Source: DATLMR01 sp035634255
GTDB lineage: Bacteria > Acidobacteriota > Blastocatellia > UBA7656
NCBI GenBank assembly: GCA_035634255.1
Contig: DASQDI010000112.1
Span: 1 to 39,734 of the forward strand
Reading direction: 5' to 3'
Length of the DNA: 39,734 nt
This document shows positions 1 to 7,964 of this stretch, piece by piece (the stretch's first letter is position 1; every line of letters begins with the position of its first letter). A program made the position numbers and the translations under genes. Under the pieces are notes generated by a model. That model was not told the DNA's origin. It made no database searches and worked only from the letters and a program-made list of their open reading frames with translations.

Positions 1-1
1 G

Positions 2-331
2 AAATACGCGTTGCTACTCAGGTGTCCGGTGAAATATATCAATTCCAACAATCTGGCAAGAATTCCAACAACAATTGATGGATTTATCTCCGAGGTCTTT
101 CACCCAACTATTGATGCTAATACCCCATTATCAGGAATCACGATCAACTTGGATTCTTACCCGAGAAGTTCGTTTAAAAGTGGGTACGCTGAGTTTACTC
201 TCATAGCATTGGATGTGAATGAGCTGGAGTTTCTGCCGATATTGATTGATAATTCAGCTAGAATGAGCCATGACCTAATGCTTAACAGTATTTTGCGTGA
301 TCAACTTATGGATTACTATTCGCAACTTTAA
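2..331 (+). CDS. Hypothetical protein, 5'-truncated by the window edge
   Basis: The reading frame is open from the first bases of the window, so the true start probably lies upstream; the TTG at 11 is only the first possible start codon inside the window. About 110 residues are visible, with alternating hydrophobic and polar stretches suggesting a mixed alpha/beta domain (for example FTLIALDVNELEFLPILID). I recognise no family and no catalytic motif. Its stop TAA overlaps the next start by one base (TAATG at 329-333), so the two genes are almost certainly translationally coupled. Codon use is AT-rich like its two right-hand neighbours and unlike the GC-rich backbone further right, consistent with acquired DNA. 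Function unknown. Confidence 0.6.
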   Translation, partial: KYALLLRCPVKYINSNNLARIPTTIDGFISEVFHPTIDANTPLSGITINLDSYPRSSFKSGYAEFTLIALDVNELEFLPILIDNSARMSHDLMLNSILRDQLMDYYSQL

Positions 332-1269
332 TGGCTGATAACGCGGAGAACCAGATGGAAGACGAGAAATCCGACGAGAATAACTTCAACCTAGAATCTA
401 GCGTTCTGAAATGGCAAATCGAAACAGCCGCTCTTATAGACGGTAAGAGAGAGTTAAATCTTATCCAGCTAGGCAGTAGTGAAGAGTATATTGAAGTGAG
501 GCTTGCAAACTCTAAAGATGAAATATTTGAACGACAATGCTTTCATCAAGCGCTTGAGAATATAGTTCGCTCTTGGCGGCCTTCAGTGTATGAGGGGGAG
601 TATACAACCAACCGAATACTGGAACTCATTGCCGTGTATCGTCCCCGTGATGGTTTTGTCAGGCTGGTAGAGTATTTGCAGCTATTGATCAAGTACGAGC
701 GCCAAGAAGGATTGGGAGCGGAACACAAGGCGAAATCTGATCTGCACTTAAAAGCCCTTATCGCGCTTGAGAGCTATTATCCTGTTGCTCCTAGACCATC
801 AGACGACCGAGACCTAGCTTTTAAGGCTTATATAAAGATATTGCAAGAAGATTTGGACAGCCCAAGGTACGCGAGATATGTAACTAGACGATTAATAGAA
901 TTGGGAGTGATTGACCTCGAAGAAACCAATTTCGAGTACCTGTTTGAACATGGTTTAGAGGTCATCGGTGGGTTGATAGATGTTTTGCTAGAACCGGAGA
1001 TGTATAATGCACACAGAAAAACGTTTACTTTTATATTTGCCCACTGCTTGAAAGTTCCCAATGGTATTGATTTCTTCGCACAATTGTTACAAGAGAAGGG
1101 TGCGGCTCTAGATTTCAGCCAAGAAGGCCCTATACTGAATATTCATAAAGATTCCTTCATCATAGAATTGCCGAATGCCGCAGTAAGGGAATACATGATG
1201 AGATTTGTTTTTGGTAGCGAGGCGGAGCGAGGGCGAAAAAAATTTGAAGCAGTAACGTCTGCGAATTAA
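331..1269 (+). CDS. Hypothetical protein, probable cargo of an AT-rich island
   Basis: This is a 312-residue protein with no signal peptide or membrane segment. The first ~20 residues are acidic and probably disordered. They are followed by a beta-like stretch beginning at LKWQIE (about residue 27) and then a largely helical body to the C-terminus. I do not recognise a family. The start is fixed by the one-base overlap with the preceding gene (TAATG), which implies coupled translation. It is followed, after a 114-base gap, by a 741-residue protein that also carries LKWQIE near its N-terminus, so the two may share a small N-terminal domain. It may be one subunit of an unknown multi-gene module carried on an integrated element, but that is inference from position and base composition only. 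Confidence 0.7.
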   Translation: MADNAENQMEDEKSDENNFNLESSVLKWQIETAALIDGKRELNLIQLGSSEEYIEVRLANSKDEIFERQCFHQALENIVRSWRPSVYEGEYTTNRILELIAVYRPRDGFVRLVEYLQLLIKYERQEGLGAEHKAKSDLHLKALIALESYYPVAPRPSDDRDLAFKAYIKILQEDLDSPRYARYVTRRLIELGVIDLEETNFEYLFEHGLEVIGGLIDVLLEPEMYNAHRKTFTFIFAHCLKVPNGIDFFAQLLQEKGAALDFSQEGPILNIHKDSFIIELPNAAVREYMMRFVFGSEAERGRKKFEAVTSAN

Positions 1270-1383
1270 CCCAATGGTTCATCAAGTTGAAGTGGTATGT
1301 TTACAAAATACGGTATAAGAATAGTTTTTCTAACATGCCAATTCTTGACCATTTGCTTTGACTCAATCTGAAAGAGGGTCAGC

Positions 1384-3609
1384 ATGGATCACGATCTGAA
1401 ACAAATAATTAATCAGTTTTCGAAGAACCTGAAATGGCAGATTGAGGATCTTGAGTTAGAGAAACAAGGTTTTACAATAGACCTTTTCTTTGACTCAGTC
1501 GATGTTGAGTTTTCGGTTCTTGGTATGCAAGGGGTTTATGACCCGAAAAAAGATGCACTTGAAAGAATATTCTTCGAGCCAAGGACGTTAGTCAATTGTC
1601 TGGCCGCCGCCGGGTGGCTCGGGCCAATCCATTTACTACCCCCTCACCAAGCCGAGTTTTTAACCGGACTTAACTTAGATTTTGGTATTGGCAAAACCAG
1701 AAATGATCCAGAGTTTTTTGCCAAAATGTTCCTCAGAGCAGTAAGAAGACTGCAAGATCCCGAAGAAGAGGCCGTTTCCGTTGACGAACTTACCCCGAAT
1801 GAACTCTTGGAATTTGTGAGGGAACATGCAGGGTCCGCAGTTAATACTTTCAAAGCAATCCAGTGCATTCGAGGAGGCACTTGGGAAGCTCGTTTGGCCA
1901 ACATGAAGAAAAGACAGTTGCTAGAGCTCTCAACTCCAAGCGCTGACTTCAATTCTATAATCAATTCAACTACCTTTGACAAAATCCGGGGCATTTTCAA
2001 TAAGCGACGAAAAAATAAAACCCCAAGCAACTTTGCAGACTCTGTCGCGACCTGTATTCTCATCTTGCTTATCAAAGCTATTAAAGATAATGGTTCAAAA
2101 AGAGTTCCTCGCTTCTTTGATTCAGCAGAGTTATTCCGTGAGGTTGCTAAAGAATCCGGCCTTAAACAGTCCTTTACATTTCCTGTAAGTGCAGAGATAA
2201 CAGGCACGGTAATAAGAGACGCAGAATACTTTATTTACAAATCTATTTTCAGACCTGACCAGAACTCATCGTTTCAAGGAAAAAAGGGCTCTGTTCCTTC
2301 CTTTGATTTGTATGAGTTAAATTCGCAACTTGATCAGATACTGAAATCGGGATTTGACGTGAATACATTAAAGGATGTGAAGCTTGCGGGAACTCCACTA
2401 ACGACAGTAATCGAAGAGCTAAGCACATTCTCTTTCTTTGAGAATGTGTGGCTGCCATTCTCGGCCAAGATTGAAGCACAAGATGCTTTGCAAGAACTCG
2501 GGAAAACAAGTCGCCAGTTAAAGAAAGAGGCTTTTAGAATAGGAGTTGAACAAGCAATTATAGCAACACAAGAAGCTCTGGCAGAAAATGTAAGAGAGTA
2601 TCAGAGAGCAAGTTCAGTATGGACACAGTTAGAACGAGTAGCAAAAACTATCAAACAAATTAAGAAAAGCGAAAGATCGCACCTGGATTACTTCCGTGAT
2701 TTTCGTTTACTAAGGTTTGGGTTCCCTAGAACCATAAATGCTCGTATGTATCAAGTGTTCGATGCTCTTCTCAGCCAGGATGAGGAAGCGGAAAAACATG
2801 CTAGAACCTTCATTATCAGCGTCTTTTACGAGCGAAACATTGATCCTTGCAAAGACTATGAAGATATTATGGTGATCACTGCTGTTCTCTGGGTAGCAAA
2901 GCTGGACGAACAGATAATTACACTTTTAGATGGATTTCCCTCAATCCCACACTTCTCTTTAAAGATGGTTTATGCCGCTGCTGCTTTCCGGTCAAAACAA
3001 AGAACGGACCGCGGGTTAGAATTCCTTAGAGATTTAGAAGAAGAATACAAAGCGAAAGCCGGTAATAAAGAAAGCCCCGATTTAGCTGTTGGTATTGGCT
3101 ATTTATATTTTCACTTATTGCTGTATCAAGGCTATGACGCACCCTGGCGCAATTCTGGCGACATAGAAGAGTTAAGCGAAGAGCAAAAACTCTGGATAGA
3201 AAAGTCAATTCTGTATGCAAAGGCTGCTTACAGTCTATTAAAAGAAAGACATCGAAGTATAAAGAAAGTCTATGCTCTTAATCAGTGCTTATATTACTTA
3301 GTAGAGGGAGCTGGTGACAATCGAATGGATGAAATAGATGACACTGCAAAGGAGCTTGTTTCCTACCGATCCAACAAGGAGCTATGGCAACATACGTTTA
3401 ACGATACCCTTGCTCGGTACCTTCATAGAAAGGCCACTCAAGCGCCTAACGAAGCTGAATGGCGTAGGCTCTTAGAACAAGCTTTAAGGAATAGTGAGCT
3501 TGCTACTAAAGGCACTTACACGGACGAATTCGTTGAGGGGTACATAAGTGTTCTTGAAGTTGAAATGGCAGCGGGTTTCGGACGGGAGGATGAAGCCCTA
3601 AAAACCTGA
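1384..3609 (+). CDS. Large hypothetical protein with helical-repeat C-terminal half
   Basis: This is a 741-residue protein with a plausible ribosome binding site (AGAGGG) upstream of the ATG. The N-terminal ~100 residues look mixed alpha/beta and begin with an LKWQIE stretch also seen in the preceding gene. A lysine/arginine-rich segment lies around residues 195-220. Residues ~400-740 are almost entirely helical, with TPR-like spacing of aromatic and small residues, suggesting a scaffold or sensor. There is no signal peptide, membrane span or obvious NTPase (Walker) motif. I recognise no family. It is the last gene before the tRNA-Thr 3'-end duplication, so it sits at the very edge of a putative integrated element and could be cargo such as a defence component. 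That role is not shown by the sequence itself. Confidence 0.7.
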   Translation: MDHDLKQIINQFSKNLKWQIEDLELEKQGFTIDLFFDSVDVEFSVLGMQGVYDPKKDALERIFFEPRTLVNCLAAAGWLGPIHLLPPHQAEFLTGLNLDFGIGKTRNDPEFFAKMFLRAVRRLQDPEEEAVSVDELTPNELLEFVREHAGSAVNTFKAIQCIRGGTWEARLANMKKRQLLELSTPSADFNSIINSTTFDKIRGIFNKRRKNKTPSNFADSVATCILILLIKAIKDNGSKRVPRFFDSAELFREVAKESGLKQSFTFPVSAEITGTVIRDAEYFIYKSIFRPDQNSSFQGKKGSVPSFDLYELNSQLDQILKSGFDVNTLKDVKLAGTPLTTVIEELSTFSFFENVWLPFSAKIEAQDALQELGKTSRQLKKEAFRIGVEQAIIATQEALAENVREYQRASSVWTQLERVAKTIKQIKKSERSHLDYFRDFRLLRFGFPRTINARMYQVFDALLSQDEEAEKHARTFIISVFYERNIDPCKDYEDIMVITAVLWVAKLDEQIITLLDGFPSIPHFSLKMVYAAAAFRSKQRTDRGLEFLRDLEEEYKAKAGNKESPDLAVGIGYLYFHLLLYQGYDAPWRNSGDIEELSEEQKLWIEKSILYAKAAYSLLKERHRSIKKVYALNQCLYYLVEGAGDNRMDEIDDTAKELVSYRSNKELWQHTFNDTLARYLHRKATQAPNEAEWRRLLEQALRNSELATKGTYTDEFVEGYISVLEVEMAAGFGREDEALKT

Positions 3610-3753
3610 AATTAGATTGTGGTTGGCGAATTAGAACGTAATCTCCTGGCGTGAAGCTAAACATTATAAGTGTAATCGTTTAATCTAACACATCTGCATT
3701 GATTGATAATGTAAATTTATATAGAACTATTGACGAGTTGTTCTAGACCTTTT

Positions 3754-3779
3754 GACAGCAACATTGACAGCAGACAGCA
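3754..3779 (+). repeat. GACAGCA direct repeats beside the att-like site
   Basis: GACAGCA occurs at 3754-3760, 3766-3772 and 3773-3779; the first two sit 12 bp apart, each within TTGACAGCA. A further pair, AACACGC, lies at 3841-3847 and 3851-3857. Clusters of short direct repeats next to a tRNA-type crossover site are typical of arm-type binding sites for tyrosine recombinases. That role is inferred; no integrase gene is visible in the window. Confidence 0.4.
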
Positions 3780-3867
3780 AAGATCAGCACAACACACAAA
3801 AGACACCACAGCACTTAAGTTGTTTATTTTTGGACCCTACAACACGCAGCAACACGCTTGCTTCTAA

Positions 3868-3912
3868 TTCGTAAACCGGAGGTCAAGGGTTCGAGTCCCT
3901 TCGCTGGCTCCA
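3868..3912 (+). repeat. tRNA-Thr(CGT) 3'-half duplication, att-like site 1
   Basis: The sequence reads as the 3' half of a tRNA: anticodon loop TTCGTAA (anticodon CGT), 3' anticodon stem ACCGG, variable AGGTC, T-arm AAGGG-TTCGAGT-CCCTT, acceptor strand CGCTGGC, discriminator T, then CCA. Upstream of the anticodon loop the sequence does not pair with the stem (CTAAT instead of CCGGT) and there is no D-arm, so this is not a functional tRNA. It is the kind of 3'-end copy left when an element integrates into a tRNA gene. Near-identical copies lie at 7350-7395 (same strand) and 38877-38922 (opposite strand). The intact tRNA-Thr would be expected to the left of the window. Confidence 0.8.
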
Positions 3913-3932
3913 TAAAAATCAACAAATTGTAG

Positions 3933-3958
3933 GCCGCCGGCGGGCGGCTTTCGTGTTT
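3933..3958 (+). terminator. Rho-independent terminator downstream of att-like site 1
   Basis: A perfect 6-bp GC stem, GCCGCC (3933-3938) and GGCGGC (3943-3948), has a 4-base loop and is followed by TTTCGTGTTT. Position 20 bases after the tRNA CCA end suggests that it was copied together with the tRNA 3' end as its original terminator. Confidence 0.55.
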
Positions 3959-3977
3959 GTGGACATATTCGTGGACA
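3959..3977 (+). repeat. GTGGACA direct repeat pair, 12-bp period
   Basis: GTGGACA occurs at 3959-3965 and 3971-3977, mirroring the 12-bp spacing of the GACAGCA repeats on the other side of the tRNA fragment. Likely arm-type recombinase sites; inferred from placement. Confidence 0.35.
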
Positions 3978-4208
3978 GATTGGGCACTTAAGCTCAAGGA
4001 TCTCAGTATTTCCAGATAGTCGAATTACTCGGGTTCAGGCTTTCGGGACATCGAGCTGTTCATATAGATAATGAATAAGCCATGAGGATTCACTGATGGC
4101 TTATGATTGAGGTAAGCTGAGAGCTTAAAATCTTAAGATTTGGAGAGTACGGCTTTGGTTTTATTGATCCTCCAGTAGCCAGTATCTGTCATTCGGTGCA
4201 TGGAGGTC

Positions 4209-4841
4209 TTATCTGGAGGATAGCTCTGCCAATATGTCAGTTACTATTTGACGAGCCATTCTATCGCGAATGCCCTCGTCAGCATGTGAGCCCGGCCATT
4301 TTCGAATGATCCTTCCTCTCGAATCGATCAGGACATGGTAAGGTACGACCATTGTGAGAAATGCTTTCGGCAACTCTTGGTCCGCCTTCCATATAAATGT
4401 CTGCGCTCCTACTCCACTCGCATCAGAGTACCTGAAAACGGATTCGGCATCTGGGTAAGTAAAGGAGGTAATGTAATACTGCGTGCCTGAAGGAGAGAGA
4501 TTTTCTCGGATATATTTCATCTCATCTTTAGCTAAAACGCACATGCCACAGTCGGGTGTGATAATGGCGAGCACTACCGGCGTCGAATCGATTAGATTTG
4601 CAAGACTCTGGCCATCCTTTCCTACTAGAGAAGATAGATCTATGACTTCGCCTACTTTTAATCCTGTGTTCGTTTCATCTTCTAACCGCAGAACCGGGCT
4701 GAAATCGAAACCCTCGATAACGCGAGCGGCGCGCTCAGGTACGAGCGAAGAGGTGATAAGCATTGAGGTAATAAAGGCCGCGACACACCCTATCAGAAAG
4801 AATAAATTCTTCCAAAATGTATTACCTTTAGTTCTTACCAT
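4209..4841 (-). CDS. Membrane-anchored thioredoxin-fold (TlpA/redoxin-like) protein
   Basis: A 210-residue protein is obtained if translation starts at the ATG at 4841, which overlaps the end of the upstream gene by 14 bases; a longer frame exists but would lie inside that gene. An N-terminal membrane anchor spans residues ~12-33. The rest is a thioredoxin-like domain facing the periplasm. It has a CGMC active-site motif (Cys98 and Cys101) after a hydrophobic strand, and a candidate cis-proline loop (VVPYH, Pro167) before LIDSRGRIIR, the usual final strand of TlpA/ResA-like redoxins. It is probably a thiol-disulfide oxidoreductase. It is the last gene of a leftward operon whose first gene encodes a secreted eight-cysteine peptide, an obvious candidate substrate for oxidation or isomerisation. 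That link is inference. Confidence 0.7.
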   Translation of the reverse strand: MVRTKGNTFWKNLFFLIGCVAAFITSMLITSSLVPERAARVIEGFDFSPVLRLEDETNTGLKVGEVIDLSSLVGKDGQSLANLIDSTPVVLAIITPDCGMCVLAKDEMKYIRENLSPSGTQYYITSFTYPDAESVFRYSDASGVGAQTFIWKADQELPKAFLTMVVPYHVLIDSRGRIIRKWPGSHADEGIRDRMARQIVTDILAELSSR

Positions 4842-6525
4842 CAGTCTTGGCTTTCTGAGAAGTGGCTTGGCTTTTCGACTTGTTTGTAACAGGCTCGATT
4901 CTTTGCACGGATGATTCAAGCAGTCCGAGACGCAACCCTATGCGTCTGGTTGGTAATTCTACCGACGCGAGTGCCGCTCGTAAGCCAATCTCATCAACGT
5001 CGAGCAATACCGCAGGCAAAGCGATGGGCTGCCATAATTCTTCAGGAGGGTCTGAAGAATCGCCTGCTTCCATAGATGCGTTCCGGTCCGCGCGGTTTAT
5101 TGCTGTTATGGCCTCACTGAATAGGCTTAAAGCGTCTTGCGGCATCACCGTAGAATAGAGCTGGGTCAAGAGAATGTATGTGTCGGCTTTTTCCAGTAAT
5201 TCGACTTTATCTAATCCGGTACGCGCCTCTCTCATTAGCTCCAACGCACGGCTACGATTAGTCTCAACTAATTTTTCAGCGACAAGTACCTGAACCATCG
5301 GGCGTAGGTTCGCTGGAGTTGCACTGATGACCTGCTCCATCGCATATAGGTCACTGCGCTTGAGGTGATCGAGCGCGGCTATTAGGGCAAAGTCCCAGCG
5401 TGCCTGTGCCCAGGTATCGCCGAGCGTCTCCCGCGCCTCGATACTCATACCGTCGAGGATGTCGATGGCCCGTGCGTTCTTCTGCTGATCTTTAGCAAGG
5501 AAGACCGCTCGCATCCAGTAATCGATTCGAGCTTGCAAGTTCGGAGCCTTTTCAACCAGCTCCAAATAATCCTCAATCGTTTTTGGCTGTATGCTCTTCT
5601 GTAAATCTGAAGCGCGCTGGCGTGACGTTGGGCTTAATTGAGGCTGGCATTCTGCTAATGCGTTGCGTACCAGCCCGGCCCGCAACGGCAGCAAGCTATA
5701 AAATTGCTCCATGAGCGGAACGGCCAGCGAAGCAAGCTGGCATGCTGGAACTCTCGCCTCCGCAGACGTGGAATAGCGCAGCAGGCCATCAGCAATTGCA
5801 TTCAACAATCGCACGCGCAATTGATCAGACGGGACAGTGCCTTTGAAATTTGGATGAGTTGAATGTGGAAAAGCTGCCATAACCAGAGAACTGAGCAACT
5901 CTCGGTCATAGGCAACCTGGGCTATCTGCAATGCTTCGATAAAGAGCGAATCCGCCATCTGAGAGTTGCGTGCGCGCAAACCCCAGAGCAAAGAAGTGAG
6001 TTGGTACGATTGACCTGTGCGTAGAGAGGCTTTCCCTAGTTCAAAAGCCTGTTGCGTATTGGTGTCAAGCAAAGTAGAAGCCGCCTCACTGAGGGCTTGC
6101 GCATTGGCGGCGCGCTCACTTGCGTCAAATCGGTCCAAATCGACTGTGAAAAGCTGCATGAGCCGCGCGCTCAAAGCTTTATCTTTCTGAGCAATGATGG
6201 GGAAGATAGCTCGGGTTACTTTCATCCGCTGCTGGCGTTCTGACTTTGTTTCCGAGTCACTAGAGGCAATGACTACATCAACAGCCTTCCGCATCCAGTC
6301 ACGCGCACGGTGCGTATCATGCCTCCACCAGGTATGGGCCATTCGAGTCCATAGCAAGGCCTTATCATAAGAAGTAAGCTTAGCGGCATCCGTAAGCAGA
6401 TCATCCGTGATCACGAGAGAGCGTTTGCGCCAGGTATCCTGTTTTTGCGCTTCTTGTGCGTAGTAGGATGGACAGATCACGAGAAGGACGAGGCTCAGAC
6501 AAGCAAATCGGATGAGACTCTGCAT
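4828..6525 (-). CDS. Exported helical-repeat protein of unknown function
   Basis: A 565-residue protein results from starting at the ATG at 6525, chosen because it opens a clear signal peptide (MQSLIRFACLSLVLLVICPS, then YYAQEA); the frame runs 103 codons further upstream but without coding character. The mature part is almost wholly alpha-helical, with paired helices of TPR/SEL-like spacing, for example ALLWTRMAHTWWRHDTHRA and RALELMREARTGLDKVEL. The C-terminal ~35 residues are basic and Ser/Lys/Gln-rich. I cannot name a family. It sits between the secreted Cys-rich peptide gene (94-base gap) and the redoxin-like gene (14-base overlap), so the three are likely co-expressed in the cell envelope. 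No strong Shine-Dalgarno sequence precedes the chosen start. Confidence 0.65.
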   Translation of the reverse strand: MQSLIRFACLSLVLLVICPSYYAQEAQKQDTWRKRSLVITDDLLTDAAKLTSYDKALLWTRMAHTWWRHDTHRARDWMRKAVDVVIASSDSETKSERQQRMKVTRAIFPIIAQKDKALSARLMQLFTVDLDRFDASERAANAQALSEAASTLLDTNTQQAFELGKASLRTGQSYQLTSLLWGLRARNSQMADSLFIEALQIAQVAYDRELLSSLVMAAFPHSTHPNFKGTVPSDQLRVRLLNAIADGLLRYSTSAEARVPACQLASLAVPLMEQFYSLLPLRAGLVRNALAECQPQLSPTSRQRASDLQKSIQPKTIEDYLELVEKAPNLQARIDYWMRAVFLAKDQQKNARAIDILDGMSIEARETLGDTWAQARWDFALIAALDHLKRSDLYAMEQVISATPANLRPMVQVLVAEKLVETNRSRALELMREARTGLDKVELLEKADTYILLTQLYSTVMPQDALSLFSEAITAINRADRNASMEAGDSSDPPEELWQPIALPAVLLDVDEIGLRAALASVELPTRRIGLRLGLLESSVQRIEPVTNKSKSQATSQKAKTDGKN

Positions 6526-6619
6526 AGTGGCACATACGTGGATGAACTGAAGCTGCCGCTGTAGTTTGAAATAGCGTGTCAGTCTCAGCTTTATTAAGAA
6601 ATAACCTATTACGCACAGC

Positions 6620-6901
6620 CTAAGGTTGTATCGGTTCAATTCCGCCGCCACCGCCTTCAGAATCGACTTTGCTGCAATTCGGGGCGCTACATTTTCCTCC
6701 CTGATTCCCGCAGAAACACTTCCGTGGAGAACCGCTCGACATGCAGCCCCAGCATATACAGTTTCCAGATTCCTGGACCGGGCAATAGTAATCGGCTGAA
6801 ACAGTTGCTGATTGCGTTGGAAGGGCGAAGGCAATTCCTAAAAAAACTGATGCGACGAAAAAGAATATTTGCAGCTTCAGCTTTGATTGTACCTTGGTCA
6901 T
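6620..6901 (-). CDS. Small secreted cysteine-rich peptide
   Basis: A 93-residue product starts at the ATG at 6901, which has an excellent ribosome binding site (GGAGGAG at 6915-6909, 7-base spacing); an upstream in-frame extension lacks one. Residues ~10-32 form a signal peptide (QIFFFVASVFLGIAFALPTQ). The mature peptide has eight cysteines at 40, 48, 50, 53, 62, 64, 71 and 76, with CxCxxC and CxC spacing, and ends with a Gly5 run and a proline tail. Such density suggests either a disulfide-knotted extracellular peptide or a metal-binding one. It heads the operon that ends with a membrane-anchored redoxin. No known family recognised; bacteriocin-like, structural or signalling roles are all possible. 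Confidence 0.65.
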   Translation of the reverse strand: MTKVQSKLKLQIFFFVASVFLGIAFALPTQSATVSADYYCPVQESGNCICWGCMSSGSPRKCFCGNQGGKCSAPNCSKVDSEGGGGGIEPIQP

Positions 6902-7217
6902 TTGAACTCTCCTCCAAAGGAAACCGGTCGTCAGTAACGGAATAGATATTCGTAGAAAAGGGGAAACCTGCTTACAATTGCTAAGTTTTTGGTGAACTCT
7001 TGTTAGGCCCAAGCCTAATTGACTCATCCACTAATTAATAAAAAACTCTATAGTGGTTCGACTTTCTCGATTCTTAAGCTAATTGCAAAGGAACGCGGAT
7101 AGAAAGTAGCATAAGCAACCATACGTGTCTATAAAAACTATACTCATCAAGCAAGACCTGGAACATTCTTTAATCATTTAAAGGTGAAAGCAAAAGGCCA
7201 GAGTCTAAAATCCACAG

Positions 7218-7331
7218 GGATAGCTGATTGCGAGTTGACCAAATTAGAGGTAAAGCCTCAATCGGGTTTACCTGGTACTCTTCTCCGACCTCAGAGAGCG
7301 GACGCAAATGGTGAACAGGGATATGTCCTGC
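7218..7331 (-). pseudogene. Decayed HNH endonuclease fragment
   Basis: On the minus strand the translation contains GHIPVHHLRPLSEVGEEYQV followed by NPIEAL, which closely matches the HNH core of McrA-like endonucleases (VHHxxPLSExGEEYxVDP). The next residues should be RPVCPNCHAM but read PLIWSTRNQL, with each key residue explicable by a single base change (Cys to Trp, Cys to Arg, His to Asn). Both the upstream half and the zinc-ligand segment are therefore lost. The fragment abuts the duplicated tRNA 3' end, so it is probably debris from element turnover at this site. Confidence 0.55.
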
Positions 7332-7349
7332 GCCTCTCTTGGGAACAGT

Positions 7350-7395
7350 ATTCATAAACCGGAGGTCAAGGGTTCGAGTCCCTTCGCCGGCTCCA
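7350..7395 (+). repeat. tRNA-Thr 3'-half duplication, att-like site 2
   Basis: This copy matches site 1 at 3868-3912 from the anticodon loop through CCA, differing at the middle anticodon base (TTCATAA instead of TTCGTAA) and in the acceptor (CGCCGGC instead of CGCTGGC). T-arm AAGGG-TTCGAGT-CCCTT and the terminal CCA are intact. No 5' half is present. Same orientation as site 1 and about 3.48 kb away, so the DNA between the two has the layout of a second, tandem insertion or of a relic flanked by duplicated ends. Confidence 0.78.
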
Positions 7396-7611
7396 TATAT
7401 TCTATCACTTACAGCTTCTTTTTAGTTATTTTTTTTGCTCATCTACACTTAAATAATAGACACTGGGAACGTATCTTATTCACAGTTTCCCATAGTCTTT
7501 TGTCCTATCTGCTTTAAATTTTACTGTGAGTTTTCAGGCGAACTTAGCTTAAAGAGTTCGGCTGTCTGCGTTTGTTAGTATGGAGGCGCATCGGCATACT
7601 CAGTGATGATT

Positions 7612-7742
7612 TTATGTATAAGGCAACATCAGTTGCTCATCGTCTTTCTTATGAAATGTGAAGACAAGCTGCCCCGTTTCGCCATACAACACGTGAGGTA
7701 ATTGGTACTTTTCTGGATTAGAAACTAGAACGCCGGGTCATC
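7612..7742 (-). pseudogene. C-terminal remnant of an unidentified protein
   Basis: The minus strand holds an open stretch ending in TAA at 7612-7614 whose translation looks coding (VSNPEKYQLPHVLYGETG, then QLVFTFHKKDDEQLMLPYT). It has no start codon context and runs into the alpha/beta-hydrolase remnant on the opposite strand at about 7731-7742. I do not recognise the family. It may equally be chance, so the call is tentative. Confidence 0.3.
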
Positions 7743-7928
7743 GCCGTGCCTACGATCACCCTTGATGGTGATTCCGATGGCGTTGCGCCAGCCTCGGCCG
7801 GAACATCTTACGCCGGGAAATTCTCGGGCAAACGCACGCACCGAATCCTCAAGTGCGTCGGTCACAACATACCTCAGGAAGCCCTGCGGGCCTTCGCCAA
7901 AGCAGTGGTCGAAGTCGGCGGCTACTGA
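7731..7928 (+). pseudogene. C-terminal scrap of an alpha/beta hydrolase
   Basis: The translation RVIAVPTITLDGDSDGVAPA, then KFSGKRTHRI and GHNIPQEALRAFAKAV, matches the last ~60 residues of alpha/beta-hydrolase-fold enzymes: the strand before the catalytic Asp (GDSDG) and the catalytic-His segment (VGHN). The N-terminal two thirds, including the nucleophile elbow, are absent, and the left boundary coincides with unrelated sequence. The fragment is GC-rich like the backbone, so it is probably a chromosomal gene truncated by insertion or deletion next to the tRNA-type site. It ends at TGA and is followed by a strong hairpin. Confidence 0.6.
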
Positions 7929-7964
7929 GCGGCGATTTCAAGTTAAATACTGTATTTCAAACGA

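Larger units (their letters stand above)
3610..4208. other. Gene-free junction region with att-like site
   Basis: No convincing gene is present in these ~600 bases. They hold short direct repeats, a duplicated tRNA-Thr 3' end, a terminator-like hairpin and a 14-bp perfect palindrome (AAATCTTAAGATTT at 4128-4141). Base composition changes from AT-rich on the left to intermediate on the right. The stretch looks like the junction of an integrated element. Confidence 0.6.

Noticed and set aside
3841..3915. Functional tRNA gene
   Set aside because: Only the 3' half from the anticodon loop is present; the 5' anticodon stem does not pair and there is no D-arm or 5' acceptor strand.
7308..7517. Small plus-strand frame containing KPEVKGSSPFAGS
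   Set aside because: This peptide is the translation of the tRNA 3' end, a common false gene.
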